Notes: generated from the sequence alone by a model not told the origin. A stretch of DNA of 64,000 bases from Ancrocorticia sp047602305 (GCA_047602305.1 JASGHO010000001.1:62001-126000), one strand, 5' to 3'. Numbered from the stretch's first letter, positions 25,606-34,836 are shown. Numbers and translations are program-made.

Positions 25606-26964
25606 ATGGCAGAGAGTGATCCTGATGGTCGGCAGAACAATCGACCACGCGCCCGCCGTTCCTTGCGGCCTGCGCCGATTCCGCACGACGAAGGGAGTGC
25701 AACCCGCGGGAGGCTCTGCGTCGCGACGGTGCTGTGCGGCGCCGTCGTCTCGACGCTCATGCAGAACTTCCTCACCGTCAACCTGCCGGGCGCCTCGGCC
25801 GAACTCGACGCGACCGCCTGGTACGGCTGGGTGCCCGGCCTCTACCTCGCCGCTTCCACCGTATTCATCCCGCCGTGGGCACTGATCAGCGACCGGCGCG
25901 GCCCGCGGCGAGTCTTCCTTCTCGGTCTGGTCATCTGGATATTGGGAACCGTGGCACTGTCCCTTTCAACGACGACGGCGCCCTTCCTTGCCTCTCGTGT
26001 ACTCCAGGGAGTTGGTGCCGCCGCGATTGTTCCCGCTGGATTTGCGGCGATCTCGGTGCTGTACCGGGATCGTTACGGGCGGCTCATCGGGATGATCGGT
26101 GCGGTGCAGGCGACCGTGGTTCTGGGCGGTGCCCCGCTCGGCGGATGGCTGGGCGCGGTGATTGGTTGGCGCGCGTCGTTGCAGATGGTCGCGGTGATTG
26201 CGCTCGTGCCGGTGATTCTTGGATGGCTATCGATGCCCACGGGCAAGATTGGCAGGACTGCTGGAGCCGAGCGTGGGTTGCAGGAGGCTGTTGGTGAAGG
26301 AAACGAGTATCGATCGAACGAGCGCTCTCGCGTCAAGCTGTTTTCCTTACCCCTGGTGCGCCGCGCCGCCATCCAAACCATGCTGCTGGCGTCAATTGCC
26401 TTCGGGGTCTCCACTTACCTTCCGCTCCTTCTCCACGCGCAATTCTCGCTGGACACCGCCGCCGCGGCAGCGCTGACAACTCCTGCACTACTAGGCGTGG
26501 GAATTGGATCGGCGATTGGTGGCATGTCCGCCGACAAAAAGGACACCACTCGTATCGCGTGGCTGGTGGTTGTCGTGGGGTTGGCTATCGTGATGCTGCC
26601 ATTGCTGGTTGTGCAGGTGCCCGCGCTGGTTGTGCAGGTGCCCGGGCCATTTGCGGCTATGAGCCCTCTGGCCGCCTCCCTTGGCTCGGCGGTTGCCGCA
26701 GCAGGTGTGGGCATCGGCCTTCCATCACAGCTGGTCAATGTGGAGCGCGCTACGGCAGCGGCGAAAACGGCAAGCTCCGCGGGCATCATCCAGGGCTCGC
26801 GCAACATCGGGGGAGCGCTTGGGGTGGCCCTCTTTGGGATCCCGTTGCAACTCCATGTTGCCGCGACCGTTGGTTCCCAACTGGCCTTTGTGTTCATGCT
26901 CGTGGTGGCGATCGTGTCCTGGGTGCTTTCCAGACTGGGTGGTGCGAATATTTCGCTGCGCTGA
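25606..26964 (+). CDS. MFS drug-efflux-type transporter
   Basis: A 452-residue major facilitator with about 12-14 hydrophobic helices. The loop 2-3 motif SDRRGPRRVFLLG and the proline/glycine-rich motif C-like GGAPLGGWLGAVIGWRASLQ are typical of DHA2 multidrug exporters. The cytoplasmic N-tail and the central loop (around GRTAGAERGLQEAVGEGNEY) are hydrophilic and low in complexity. A short internal duplication, VVQVPALVVQVPGP, lies in a late loop. GAGG eight bases before ATG 25606 supports this start over GTG 25597. It follows the PEP enzyme by 30 bp and is probably co-transcribed under TetR control. The stop codon lies in copy 2 of the 66-bp element. Confidence 0.85.
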   Translation: MAESDPDGRQNNRPRARRSLRPAPIPHDEGSATRGRLCVATVLCGAVVSTLMQNFLTVNLPGASAELDATAWYGWVPGLYLAASTVFIPPWALISDRRGPRRVFLLGLVIWILGTVALSLSTTTAPFLASRVLQGVGAAAIVPAGFAAISVLYRDRYGRLIGMIGAVQATVVLGGAPLGGWLGAVIGWRASLQMVAVIALVPVILGWLSMPTGKIGRTAGAERGLQEAVGEGNEYRSNERSRVKLFSLPLVRRAAIQTMLLASIAFGVSTYLPLLLHAQFSLDTAAAAALTTPALLGVGIGSAIGGMSADKKDTTRIAWLVVVVGLAIVMLPLLVVQVPALVVQVPGPFAAMSPLAASLGSAVAAAGVGIGLPSQLVNVERATAAAKTASSAGIIQGSRNIGGALGVALFGIPLQLHVAATVGSQLAFVFMLVVAIVSWVLSRLGGANISLR

Positions 26965-27015
26965 GGGGTTCGATACGGCATTATTACCGTATCGAACCCC
27001 TCACGTCAGTCAAAT
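26950..27015. repeat. 66-bp palindromic element, copy 2
   Basis: Inner arms GAGGGGTTCGATACGG and CCGTATCGAACCCCTC match copy 1 (18706-18771) exactly. The outer left arm is partly replaced by the end of the MFS gene, and the outer right arm CAGTCAAAT is followed by TTTTT. It probably terminates the efflux operon. Confidence 0.85.
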
Positions 27016-27028
27016 TTTTCCGACCCTT

Positions 27029-27091
27029 ACGAGAACACGGGAATTCTTCAGAGTAACGGCCAGTTTGTTGAGACTTTGGACGTGTTCTCGT
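27029..27091. repeat. 11-bp inverted repeat upstream of the histidine kinase
   Basis: ACGAGAACACG (27029-27039) and CGTGTTCTCGT (27081-27091) are perfect complements 41 nt apart. A separate palindrome, GTGGTACCAC, lies at 27155-27164. The rest of 27016-27297 has no gene I can support. Either could be an operator or a structured leader. Confidence 0.4.
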
Positions 27092-27297
27092 GTGCGGAAA
27101 CTGTCCGGATCAATGTCGAAGTACATGCAACTTCATTGAGTCGGCATCGAACGTGTGGTACCACGGTACGAGGCGACGCTTGGACGCGCAGGCGCGCGAG
27201 TACCGCCGGTCGTACTGAGAGGCGACGCGTCCGCGCCAAGGGCTGTGGGAAACTGGGACGGTGCCAACAACCTATCCAGCCGGGCGGAGGTCACGCC

Positions 27298-28725
27298 ATG
27301 CCTGACCCGATGAATGCCCGCAAGCCGTACGAGAACCTGCCGGGACGCCAGTCCATCGACCTTCCGAAGCCTCCGGGCGGAATCCGCCGAGCGCTGCGCG
27401 AACACCCGAAAGCCACCGACTGGTCGATCGTCGCGGCTTTCCTTGTGCTCACCGTGATCGTCGTGGTGGTTTCGTTTCTGGTCCCGATTGACGGCCTGCC
27501 CGAGGACGAACTGCGTGTGCGGTGGGAGTATCCCGGCTATCTGCGTTTCCCGCGGGTTCTCATCCTGATTCTCATGGTTGTGGTGACGGCCGTTGCGCTG
27601 CTCGTGCGCCGTACGTACCCGTTGCTTTCACTTGGTTCGGTTCTGCTGATGTCGGTGCTGGTTCCGGACGATGTCCTGCCGTCATTGGCACTTGCGCTCG
27701 CAATCGCCCTGTTGTTGTATACAGTGCCGGTCTATCGCTCGGCGCGTGCGGGCTGGGTGGGGTATCTGCTCGCCAACCTTGCGACGGTCCCGGATTCTGT
27801 CATCAGTTTTCAGATCAATAACAAGAGCGTGTTCGACGACGCCGGGGGAGTCGCCGCGATCGCCACCCTCGCGTTACTGATGCTGGTGCCCGTCACCCTG
27901 GGAATTAACGCCGGTAATCGGCGCCGTTACACCGATGCCATCATTGACCGTGCCCACCAACTGGCGCGCGAACGCGACCAGTTGGCCCGCCTCGCCGTGG
28001 CCGAGGAACGCACCAGGATCGCGCGCGAAATGCACGACATCATTGCCCATTCGGTGTCGGTGATGGTCACGTTGTCGGAGGGTGCGGCGCGCGCGGCGGA
28101 GATTCAGCCCGCCGCCGCAGCCGAGGCGATGCGACAGAGCGCCGAGACCGGACGCTCGGCCCTGACCGAGATGCGGCGGCTCATCGGGGCGCTGCGCGAA
28201 CCGAGCGAGGATGGAGACGGCCCGGTAGCTGGCAGCGGCGCCGGTGGCTCAGGTTCAGGCGCCGAACTGACACCGATGCCCGGCCTGGACGATCTCCCCG
28301 ACCTCATCAAGGGCTTCCGTGCTGCCGGATTGAACGTCGAGTACACCCTCAAGGGAATCGCCCCGGCACACGGCGCGAGCGGAGAACGAGGCCGTGACCT
28401 GGCCATTTACCGCACCGTGCAGGAAGCATTGACGAACACGCTGCGTTACTCGGGCGCCGGCAGCGAGGCGCGAGTGGTGATCAGGCAAGGGGGAGATGGC
28501 ACCACCGTTTCCGTGATCGACGACGGCGGCCTGCCCGGCAACCGCCCCATGACCGGGCTTGGTTCGGGGCAGGGACTCGTGGGACTTGCCGAGCGGCTGC
28601 GCGTCTATGGCGGCCGCTTGGAGTATGGACCCGTGGACTCCGGTGGATGGTTCGTGACGGCGACGTTACCCGCGGATGAGGGTTTGGACGAAGGTTTGGG
28701 CGAAGGTGCGATGGACGTGCGCTAA
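27298..28725 (+). CDS. NarL/DesK-type sensor histidine kinase
   Basis: A 475-residue kinase. After a Pro-rich N-tail come five or six membrane helices (about 45-215), a cytoplasmic dimerisation/phosphoacceptor HisKA_3 segment AEERTRIAREMHDIIAHSVS with the phosphorylated His in REMHD, and a short HATPase domain (RTVQEALTNTLRYSGAG, then GSGQGLVGLAERLRVYGGR). The His-to-ATPase linker contains a Gly/Ser-rich stretch (EDGDGPVAGSGAGGSGSG). ATG 27298 with GGAGG seven bases upstream is preferred; the frame is open back to 27076 but that part is compositionally unlike protein. With the response regulator at 28838 and the ABC-2 exporter it forms a typical actinobacterial stress/antibiotic-response module. 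Confidence 0.88.
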   Translation: MPDPMNARKPYENLPGRQSIDLPKPPGGIRRALREHPKATDWSIVAAFLVLTVIVVVVSFLVPIDGLPEDELRVRWEYPGYLRFPRVLILILMVVVTAVALLVRRTYPLLSLGSVLLMSVLVPDDVLPSLALALAIALLLYTVPVYRSARAGWVGYLLANLATVPDSVISFQINNKSVFDDAGGVAAIATLALLMLVPVTLGINAGNRRRYTDAIIDRAHQLARERDQLARLAVAEERTRIAREMHDIIAHSVSVMVTLSEGAARAAEIQPAAAAEAMRQSAETGRSALTEMRRLIGALREPSEDGDGPVAGSGAGGSGSGAELTPMPGLDDLPDLIKGFRAAGLNVEYTLKGIAPAHGASGERGRDLAIYRTVQEALTNTLRYSGAGSEARVVIRQGGDGTTVSVIDDGGLPGNRPMTGLGSGQGLVGLAERLRVYGGRLEYGPVDSGGWFVTATLPADEGLDEGLGEGAMDVR

Positions 28726-28750
28726 GGTCGTACGGAGAGACGAGACCACC

Positions 28751-28778
28751 ATGCCGGGCACGCGAAAGTGCCCGGCAT
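28751..28778 (+). terminator. Hairpin between kinase and response regulator genes
   Basis: ATGCCGGGCAC (28751-28761) and GTGCCCGGCAT (28768-28778) form an 11-bp stem with a GCGAAA loop. There is no T-run. It may attenuate or process the transcript between the two genes. Confidence 0.45.
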
Positions 28779-28837
28779 CGTGATCGAGTAAATGAGGAAT
28801 TAGCGCCACCGGTGCCCGTGGAATGATGGGAAACAAA

Positions 28838-29671
28838 ATGACTGATCAGATTCGTGTTCTGTTGGTGGATGATCAGGACCTGATCCGTACCGGATTCCGG
28901 CTGCTGCTCATGGGAGAGCCGGATATTGCCGTGGTGGGGGAGGCCCGAGATGGCCAGGCAGCTCTTGACGAGCTGGCTCGTTTGGGTGGCGCGTGCGATG
29001 TGGTGCTCATGGACGTGCGCATGCCGCGCATGAACGGCATTGATGCCACCGCGCAGATTGCAGCTCGTTTCCCGAATGTCCGAGTGCTCGTACTCACCAC
29101 CTTTGACCTCGACGAATACGCCCAGTCGGCGATCCAGGCGGGTGCCAGCGGTTTCCTGCTGAAAGATGCGCGACCGACTGAGCTGGTGGATGCGATCCAG
29201 AGAGTCGCCACCGGCGACGCAGTCATGGCTCCCTCGGTGATGAAGAGGATGCTGGAGCAGATGCGCGTCAATGGTCTGATGGCGCCTGGTGGGGTAGTGG
29301 GCGCAAACGCGGCATACCCGAATACTGGTGGCGCGGAGCAGTTGGCCCCACGGTCACAGGGTCGTGCTGACTCGCCACAGTGGTCCGCGGGAGAATCTGT
29401 GGCTGTGGGTGCGGGCCCCGGCTCCGGACCGAGCGTGGGCCAAGCATCCGGTTCGGCAACTGGCGCGACGGCGGCGAAACTCGAGGTGCTTACCGAGCGC
29501 GAGCGCGAGGTCCTGGTACTCATCGCCGAAGGCCTCAACAATGCTGAGATCAGCGCGCGGCTCTTCCTTTCGGAGTCGACGGTCAAGACGCACGTGGGCC
29601 GCGTGCTCTTCAAGTTGGAGCTGCGCGACCGCATTCACGCGGTGATTTTCGCGAAGGAACTCGGGCTGTAG
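28838..29671 (+). CDS. NarL/LuxR-type response regulator
   Basis: A 277-residue regulator. The receiver domain (MTDQIRVLLVDDQDLIRTGF, phospho-acceptor Asp in VVLMDVRMPRMNG, conserved Lys in FLLKDARP) is followed by a LuxR helix-turn-helix: TEREREVLVLIAEGLNNAEI then FLSESTVKTHVGRVL. The linker, normally about 15-25 residues, is stretched to about 70 (residues 144-214) by a Gly/Ala/Ser-rich low-complexity insert. ATG 28838 (GGGAAA eight bases upstream) is preferred over 28823. It is paired with the kinase at 27298 and probably controls the exporter genes at 29802-31793. Confidence 0.88.
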   Translation: MTDQIRVLLVDDQDLIRTGFRLLLMGEPDIAVVGEARDGQAALDELARLGGACDVVLMDVRMPRMNGIDATAQIAARFPNVRVLVLTTFDLDEYAQSAIQAGASGFLLKDARPTELVDAIQRVATGDAVMAPSVMKRMLEQMRVNGLMAPGGVVGANAAYPNTGGAEQLAPRSQGRADSPQWSAGESVAVGAGPGSGPSVGQASGSATGATAAKLEVLTEREREVLVLIAEGLNNAEISARLFLSESTVKTHVGRVLFKLELRDRIHAVIFAKELGL

Positions 29672-29801
29672 TACCCCGGTACCACCCGCCACCGGCCCGC
29701 CCACCGGCACCGGCACTTCAGGTCGGCACCGCTGGCCGACGCGCCGAACCACCTGCGCAGACCATACTCGAAGCATCAACTTCTTCGAGTAAGGATTCAT
29801 C

Positions 29802-30752
29802 ATGATCAAGGCACGCGGACTCACCAAGCATTACGGCGACAAGGTCGCGCTTGACGGTGTGTCCTTCTCCATCAAGCCCGGTGTGGTCACCGGATTCCTG
29901 GGACCGAACGGTGCGGGCAAATCGACGTCGATGCGCCTCATGGTCGGACTCGATAAGCCCACCTCCGGCACCGTCACGATTGGCGGCAAGAAGCTCGCCG
30001 AGCATGCCTCTCCGATGCATGTGGTCGGGGCACTGCTCGACGCGAAAGGCGTTCACCCCGGCCGTACCGCTCGCAGTCACCTGCGCGGCCTGGCAGCCAC
30101 GCACGGCATCGGCAACAAGCGCGTTGAGGAAGTGCTGGGAATGACGGGCCTCGCGGACGTCGCAGGAAAGCGCGTGGGGGGCTTTTCCCTCGGCATGGGT
30201 CAGCGCCTCGGAATCGCGGCAGCGCTGCTCGCAGACCCGGAGGTTCTCATTCTCGACGAGCCTGTCAACGGCCTCGATCCCGACGGCGTCATCTGGGTTC
30301 GTAATCTCGTTCGCGCCCAGGCCGCCGAGGGCAAGACGGTTCTCCTCTCCAGCCACCTCATGAGCGAAATGGCCCAAACCGCTGACCACGTCATCGTGCT
30401 GGGTCGCGGCCGCCTGGTGGCCAACGCACCCATCGGCGATCTTCTCGCCGGCGGCGCTCCGCGAGTGCGCGTGGGAAGCCCGGACGCCGCCCGCCTCGTT
30501 CGCGAACTCCGTTCGGCCAGCGTGCTCGGCACGCTCACCGGCGTCAATCCCGACGACGTCGCCATCGATATCCAGTCCGACGAAACCTTCGTCATTCGCG
30601 GCCTCCAAGCCGCCTCCATCGGCTACCTCTGCGCCCGCGACGGCATCACACTGCACGAACTGACTCCCATCAAGGACTCGCTGGAAGAGGCCTACATGCA
30701 TCTCACCCGCGATGACATCGAGTACCAGACCGGCGGCCTCGCCCACGTCTGA
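29802..30752 (+). CDS. ABC exporter ATPase (DrrA/BcrA type)
   Basis: A 316-residue ATP-binding subunit: Walker A LGPNGAGKST, signature FSLGMGQRLGIA, Walker B VLILDEPVNGLDPDG, and the H-loop in LLSSHLMSEM. The signature LGMGQR instead of LSGGQ is usual for this BcrA/DrrA-type branch. The C-terminal 100 residues are the typical extra domain of ABC-2 exporters. Its partner permease is at 30873. It likely exports a lipid-like or peptide antibiotic or moves a lipid; AAGGAT lies before ATG 29802. It is presumably switched on by the adjacent two-component system. Confidence 0.9.
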   Translation: MIKARGLTKHYGDKVALDGVSFSIKPGVVTGFLGPNGAGKSTSMRLMVGLDKPTSGTVTIGGKKLAEHASPMHVVGALLDAKGVHPGRTARSHLRGLAATHGIGNKRVEEVLGMTGLADVAGKRVGGFSLGMGQRLGIAAALLADPEVLILDEPVNGLDPDGVIWVRNLVRAQAAEGKTVLLSSHLMSEMAQTADHVIVLGRGRLVANAPIGDLLAGGAPRVRVGSPDAARLVRELRSASVLGTLTGVNPDDVAIDIQSDETFVIRGLQAASIGYLCARDGITLHELTPIKDSLEEAYMHLTRDDIEYQTGGLAHV

Positions 30753-30872
30753 CACCTCGTACCTGTTCTAGAACGACGACGGCGCCGCGCGGCTTGGATT
30801 TCCGCGCCCCACCTCCTTCATCACACCGCATTTGGCACAACGAGTTTTCTCCCTCTGTAAAGGATCACGATC

Positions 30873-31793
30873 ATGACCACCACACACGCAACCCACGCAA
30901 CTCCCGGCGCCGCGACGTCGTCGTCGAACAACAAGGCACGCGCCAGCGAGTACAAGAAGAATCGGCTGACCCTCGCGGGTGTGGTGCGCTCGGAATGGAT
31001 CAAGGCGCTGTCGCTGCGATCGATTCGTTGGACGCTTGCCGTCTCGATCCTGCTGGGCGTCGCGATGAGCGCTATTACGGCGTTTGCGCTCAACGAGCCC
31101 ATCGTCGGTTCGGCCCTTCCGATGACGCCAACCGAGTATGTCCTGGCCGTGATCGCCTTCCCGGGCACTCTCCTCTCCTTCGTGTTCGCGATACTCGGCG
31201 TCTTCGTGTTCTCCAGCGAATACGCCTCGGGAATGATTCTTTCCACCCTCACTGCGGCGCCTCGGCGCGGATACGTCATCGCCGCCAAAGCGCTTGTGCT
31301 GACGGTCATCTCGGCACTGGGTGCCCTCATTGTTGTGGGTGCTGGCGTGGGGATTTCGGTCCTCCAAATCCCTGAGGTTGCCGACGTGCTCGGCACTGAA
31401 CAGGTGGTCACCGGCATGCTGGGCACGGTGTTCTTCCTCGTGGCGATTGCGCTCTTCGCCTTTGCCGTTGCAGGTATCGTCCGCAGCACCGCCGGTGCCA
31501 TCACCGTGGTGGTGGGAATCCTGTTCCTGGTGCCGATGATCCTCCAGATCATGACCGGTTTCGTTGACTGGAACTGGCTCGTTACCGTGCAGAACTACCT
31601 CCCCATGACCCTCGGGTCAAACCTCGGCAACGGTGTGACGGAAGCGCTCAGCCTGCGGGTACAGATGGAGCAGGCCGATTCCGGCTACGCCGAAGTGCTC
31701 AGTTACCGCGACTCGGCGTTGAGCCTGGCACTATGGGTCATCATCCCCATGGCCGCCGCGGTCAAGCTGTTCTTCAGCCGCGACGCGAAGTAA
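30873..31793 (+). CDS. ABC-2 type exporter permease
   Basis: A 306-residue membrane subunit with six helices after a hydrophilic, Thr/Ala/Ser-rich N-tail of about 40 residues. VRSEWIKALSLRSIRW is the usual amphipathic start of actinobacterial ABC-2 permeases; the SSEYASGMILSTLTAAPRRG loop is characteristic of the same group. It pairs with the ATPase at 29802-30752 across a 120-bp gap that contains a CGACGACGGCGCC motif. TAAAGGATC before ATG 30873 is a good ribosome site. Confidence 0.88.
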   Translation: MTTTHATHATPGAATSSSNNKARASEYKKNRLTLAGVVRSEWIKALSLRSIRWTLAVSILLGVAMSAITAFALNEPIVGSALPMTPTEYVLAVIAFPGTLLSFVFAILGVFVFSSEYASGMILSTLTAAPRRGYVIAAKALVLTVISALGALIVVGAGVGISVLQIPEVADVLGTEQVVTGMLGTVFFLVAIALFAFAVAGIVRSTAGAITVVVGILFLVPMILQIMTGFVDWNWLVTVQNYLPMTLGSNLGNGVTEALSLRVQMEQADSGYAEVLSYRDSALSLALWVIIPMAAAVKLFFSRDAK

Positions 31794-31808
31794 CGTCGAG
31801 ATTCTTGG

Positions 31809-31844
31809 AGTGGTCCTCGCCAGCTTGCGCTGGTGGGGGCCACT
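31809..31844 (+). terminator. Terminator after the exporter operon
   Basis: AGTGGTCCTCGCCAGC, loop TTGC and GCTGGTGGGGGCCACT form a 16-bp stem with a few imperfect pairs, followed by TTTCGTT. It sits 16 bp past the permease stop. Confidence 0.7.
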
Positions 31845-31878
31845 TTCGTTGTTGGGTGATCCGACATTTTAAACATAA

Positions 31879-31893
31879 TGAGAATGGTTATCA
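31879..31893. promoter_or_regulatory. Zur/Fur-like metal box, unassigned
   Basis: TGAGAATGGTTATCA resembles the two boxes at 51213-51227 and 54043-54057 (consensus TGAKAATNNKTATCA, followed in two cases by ATAA). No metal-related gene adjoins it; the next gene rightward starts at 32252. Confidence 0.35.
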
Positions 31894-32007
31894 ATAACGA
31901 AAGATGGGTTGCGGGTGGGTTGGGTCCCAATTCGGGCTGGGAAGATTCTCGAATTAGGACTTTTGCCCCTCCTTTTGATGTGAACCTCGGCTACTATCTC
32001 TGATATG

Positions 32008-32021
32008 ACGTTATATAACGT
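32008..32021. promoter_or_regulatory. 14-bp palindrome upstream of sugar cluster
   Basis: ACGTTATATAACGT is a perfect palindrome 230 bp before the permease start. Its GTTATATAAC core fits GntR/HutC-type operators and could also overlap a -10. The remainder of 31894-32251 shows no gene. Compare ACGTCTCAAGACGT at 41564. Confidence 0.4.
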
Positions 32022-32251
32022 TATGTAGAAATAAACGACCTGAAGATGGCCCCGAACTCCTGCTGATGGCGAACGCGGGGACGTCGTCGAAGAGAAGGAG
32101 CTCTGGTGGTGTGATCTGGGATCGAACATCGACGTCCCGTTCCAGTCATCACTTGGTCGTCCTTCTCGGGCAAACCCAGGCGCGCGGCACCCTGACAAGT
32201 GGCGTCTTGGGTACCCACGAACACCACATTCAATGAATCGAGAGAGAGCTC

Positions 32252-33637
32252 ATGGCTAAGCAACAAACTACCTGGCCAAATGCCGGTGCCCGACTGGATC
32301 GGCTCCCTTCCAGTAGCTTCCACTGGGGCGTGTACTGGATCGTGGCCTTCGGCCTCCTCACCTGCTGGTCCAACGCCATCGGTGGACTGGTCCTGGCCGT
32401 TCTGACGGACATCGGATGGGCGGACAACAGCTCCGCCGCCACCTTCTCATCCCTCACCACCGCAGGAATGTTCCTGGGAGCCCTGCTTGGTGGAATTATC
32501 GGTGACAAGGTGGGCCGTCGTAACGGCTTCATGATGTTCGTGATCTTCCACGTCATCACGATGGTCATCGCGGCATTCTCGCCCAACATGACCTTCCTTA
32601 TCGCCGTCCGCTTCGTCATGGGCTTCGCGTTGGGTGGGCTCCTCACCATCCTCTTTGCCTCCTGGACCGAGTACGTACCCTCGCGTGACCGCGGTTCGTG
32701 GTCCGCCCGTGTATCCTTCATCGGAAACTGGTCCTACCCGATCTGCTCGCTCATCGCCTCCTTCCTCGTGGGTGTTGTGAGCCCGGATCTCAACTGGCGC
32801 ATCCAGTTCATCATCCCCTCCGTTACCTCGACCATCGTTCTCATCGTGGTGTGGAGGCTCTTCCCGGAGTCGCCGCGCTGGCTCGAGACGCAGGGTCGTT
32901 TTGACGAGGCCAACGTGCTGCTGGATGATATCGAGGCGCGCGTGGAAAACAGCAAGGGCATCAAGCTTGAGCCCGCCCCGGTGGCCAGCAATCTTGCTCA
33001 GGAAACCGCCGTCACCATTCCATACTCGGCGCTCTTCAAGGGTGAACTGCTCAAGCGCGTTATTCTCGGATCCTTCGTCCTCATCGCCATGAACGTTGTG
33101 CAGTACACGCTCATCAACTGGTTGCCCAAGATGCTGCTGGAGCAGGGGATCGACCTCAAGGACTCGGTGCTCCTCAATACCATGTCCATGTTCGGTGCGC
33201 CGATTGGTATTTTCATCGCCATCTTCATCATTGAGCGCTTCCCGCGCAAGATCTTCGGCATCGGACTGCTCATCATCATCGCCGTACTCGGCTACGTCTA
33301 CTCGCTGCAGACCAGCATGATGGCACTGTCCATCGCGGGCTTCTTCCTCATCATCTTCGTGTACATGTACGTGTGCTTCGCATCCGCCGTGTACGTCCCA
33401 GAGATCTGGCCCACGGCGGCGAAGCTGCGCGGTGCGGGCCTCGCCAACTCGGTCGGTCGAATCAGCGGCATCCTCTCGCCCTTCGCGGTGGCGGCCCTCC
33501 TCGACTCCTCCGGAATGACCGGCGTGTTCATCCTGCTGGGTGCAACCGCCCTGCTCACCGCAGTCATCATCGCAATCTTCGGTGTGGAGAGCCGCGGCGC
33601 ATCCGTCGAGGAAATCTCCAACGTTGACGTCAAGTGA
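32252..33637 (+). CDS. MFS sugar/polyol:H+ symporter
   Basis: A 461-residue permease with 12 helices. The motif GDKVGRRNGFMMFV (loop 2-3) and PESPRWLETQGRFDEA after helix 6 are signatures of the sugar porter/metabolite:H+ symporter group. The late VYVPEIWPTAAKLRGAGLAN replaces the sugar-porter PETKG-type end and is common in acid/polyol symporters. It is the first gene of the 32-40-kb catabolic cluster, so uptake of the cluster's polyol or sugar is its likely job. Confidence 0.85.
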   Translation: MAKQQTTWPNAGARLDRLPSSSFHWGVYWIVAFGLLTCWSNAIGGLVLAVLTDIGWADNSSAATFSSLTTAGMFLGALLGGIIGDKVGRRNGFMMFVIFHVITMVIAAFSPNMTFLIAVRFVMGFALGGLLTILFASWTEYVPSRDRGSWSARVSFIGNWSYPICSLIASFLVGVVSPDLNWRIQFIIPSVTSTIVLIVVWRLFPESPRWLETQGRFDEANVLLDDIEARVENSKGIKLEPAPVASNLAQETAVTIPYSALFKGELLKRVILGSFVLIAMNVVQYTLINWLPKMLLEQGIDLKDSVLLNTMSMFGAPIGIFIAIFIIERFPRKIFGIGLLIIIAVLGYVYSLQTSMMALSIAGFFLIIFVYMYVCFASAVYVPEIWPTAAKLRGAGLANSVGRISGILSPFAVAALLDSSGMTGVFILLGATALLTAVIIAIFGVESRGASVEEISNVDVK

Positions 33638-33749
33638 ACTGAGGTCAAGTAACTCCGCGTGAGTTGACTTCGATCGTCAGTTGATCGTGACCCTCAAAAC
33701 CCACACAACCCACACAACAATCTAGAGAAAAACTAGAAAGGAAATCATT

Positions 33750-34832
33750 ATGAAGGCACTTGCCAGGTACGGTAAGGCATTCGGAGGATACCGGCTCATC
33801 GACGTGCCGCGTCCGACGATCGGCGAAGAGGACATCCTCGTTCGCGTCAAGGCAGCCACCATCTGTGGCGCCGACATGAAGCACTTCAAGGTAGAGAACG
33901 GCTCGGACGAGTTCAACTCGATCCGTGGCCACGAGTTCGCCGGCGACATCGTCGAGGTTGGCTCGAAGGTGACCGACTGGAAGATTGGTCAGCGCGTTGT
34001 CTCGGACAACTCCGGTCACGTCTGCGGCGTCTGCCCGGCTTGCGAGAAGGGCGACTTCCTCGTCTGCGAGCAGAAGGTCAACATCGGCCTCGACAACAAC
34101 CGCTGGGGCGGTGGCTTCACCAAGTACGCTGTGATCCCCGGTGAGATCCTGCGTATCAAGCGTCATGCCATCTGGGAGGTCCCGGAGAACATGGCCTACG
34201 AAGAGGCATGCGCGTGCGAGCCGCTGGCCAACTCCTACAAGTCGATCTGTGAGCAGACCTCGCTGCTGCCCGGTCAGGACGTCGTCATCTTCGGCGCCGG
34301 CCCGCTCGGCCTCTACTGCGTGCAGCTCGCCAAGATCATGGGTGCCGTCAACATCGTGCTCGTGGGCCTCGACGCGGACGTTCCAGTTCGCTTCCCCAAG
34401 GCCATGGAGTTCGGCGCAACCCACGTGGTCAACGCCCAGCAGGAGGACGTCGTCGCCCGCTGCCAGGAGATCTGCGGCAAGGAAAACCTCGGCTGTGTCA
34501 TCGAGTGCTCGGGCGCCAACATCGCCCTCAAGCAGTCCATCGAGATGGTGCGCCCCAATGCCGAGATCGTGCGTGCGGGCATGGGCTTCCAGCCGCTCGA
34601 CTTCTCCATCAACCGCATCACCGAGTGGAACATCTCCATCATCGGCCACATGGCCTATGACTCGCGCACCTGGCGCAACGTGCTGCGCCTGGTGTCCAAC
34701 GGCCTGGTCTCGACCAAGGCGATGATCACCCACCGCTTCGGCCTCTCCGAGTGGGAGAAGGGCTTCGAAGCCATGCGTGACAAGGACGCCATCAAGGTCG
34801 TGCTCACGTACGACTTCGACGACGAAGACTGA
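33750..34832 (+). CDS. Zinc-dependent polyol/alcohol dehydrogenase 1
   Basis: A 360-residue medium-chain dehydrogenase. Catalytic zinc ligands are the Cys in TICGADMKHF and the His in RGHEFAGDI. The structural zinc lobe is CGVCPACEKGDFLVC (four Cys), and the NAD-binding motif is VIFGAGPLGLYCVQLA. The family oxidises sugar alcohols or secondary alcohols to ketones with NAD(P)+. The end DFDDED is acidic. AGAAAGGAAATC before ATG 33750 is a strong ribosome site. It shares the cluster with a second dehydrogenase (36107), suggesting two successive oxidations or two substrate stereoisomers. Confidence 0.85.
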   Translation: MKALARYGKAFGGYRLIDVPRPTIGEEDILVRVKAATICGADMKHFKVENGSDEFNSIRGHEFAGDIVEVGSKVTDWKIGQRVVSDNSGHVCGVCPACEKGDFLVCEQKVNIGLDNNRWGGGFTKYAVIPGEILRIKRHAIWEVPENMAYEEACACEPLANSYKSICEQTSLLPGQDVVIFGAGPLGLYCVQLAKIMGAVNIVLVGLDADVPVRFPKAMEFGATHVVNAQQEDVVARCQEICGKENLGCVIECSGANIALKQSIEMVRPNAEIVRAGMGFQPLDFSINRITEWNISIIGHMAYDSRTWRNVLRLVSNGLVSTKAMITHRFGLSEWEKGFEAMRDKDAIKVVLTYDFDDED

Positions 34833-34836
34833 ACGG

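Noticed and set aside
27076..27297. N-terminal extension of the histidine kinase
   Set aside because: Arg/Thr-rich translation crossing two palindromes; a strong ribosome site precedes ATG 27298.
31869..32198. Leftward 109-codon frame in the exporter/polyol intergenic region
   Set aside because: No family resemblance, poor composition, and it crosses the metal-type box and the 14-bp palindrome.
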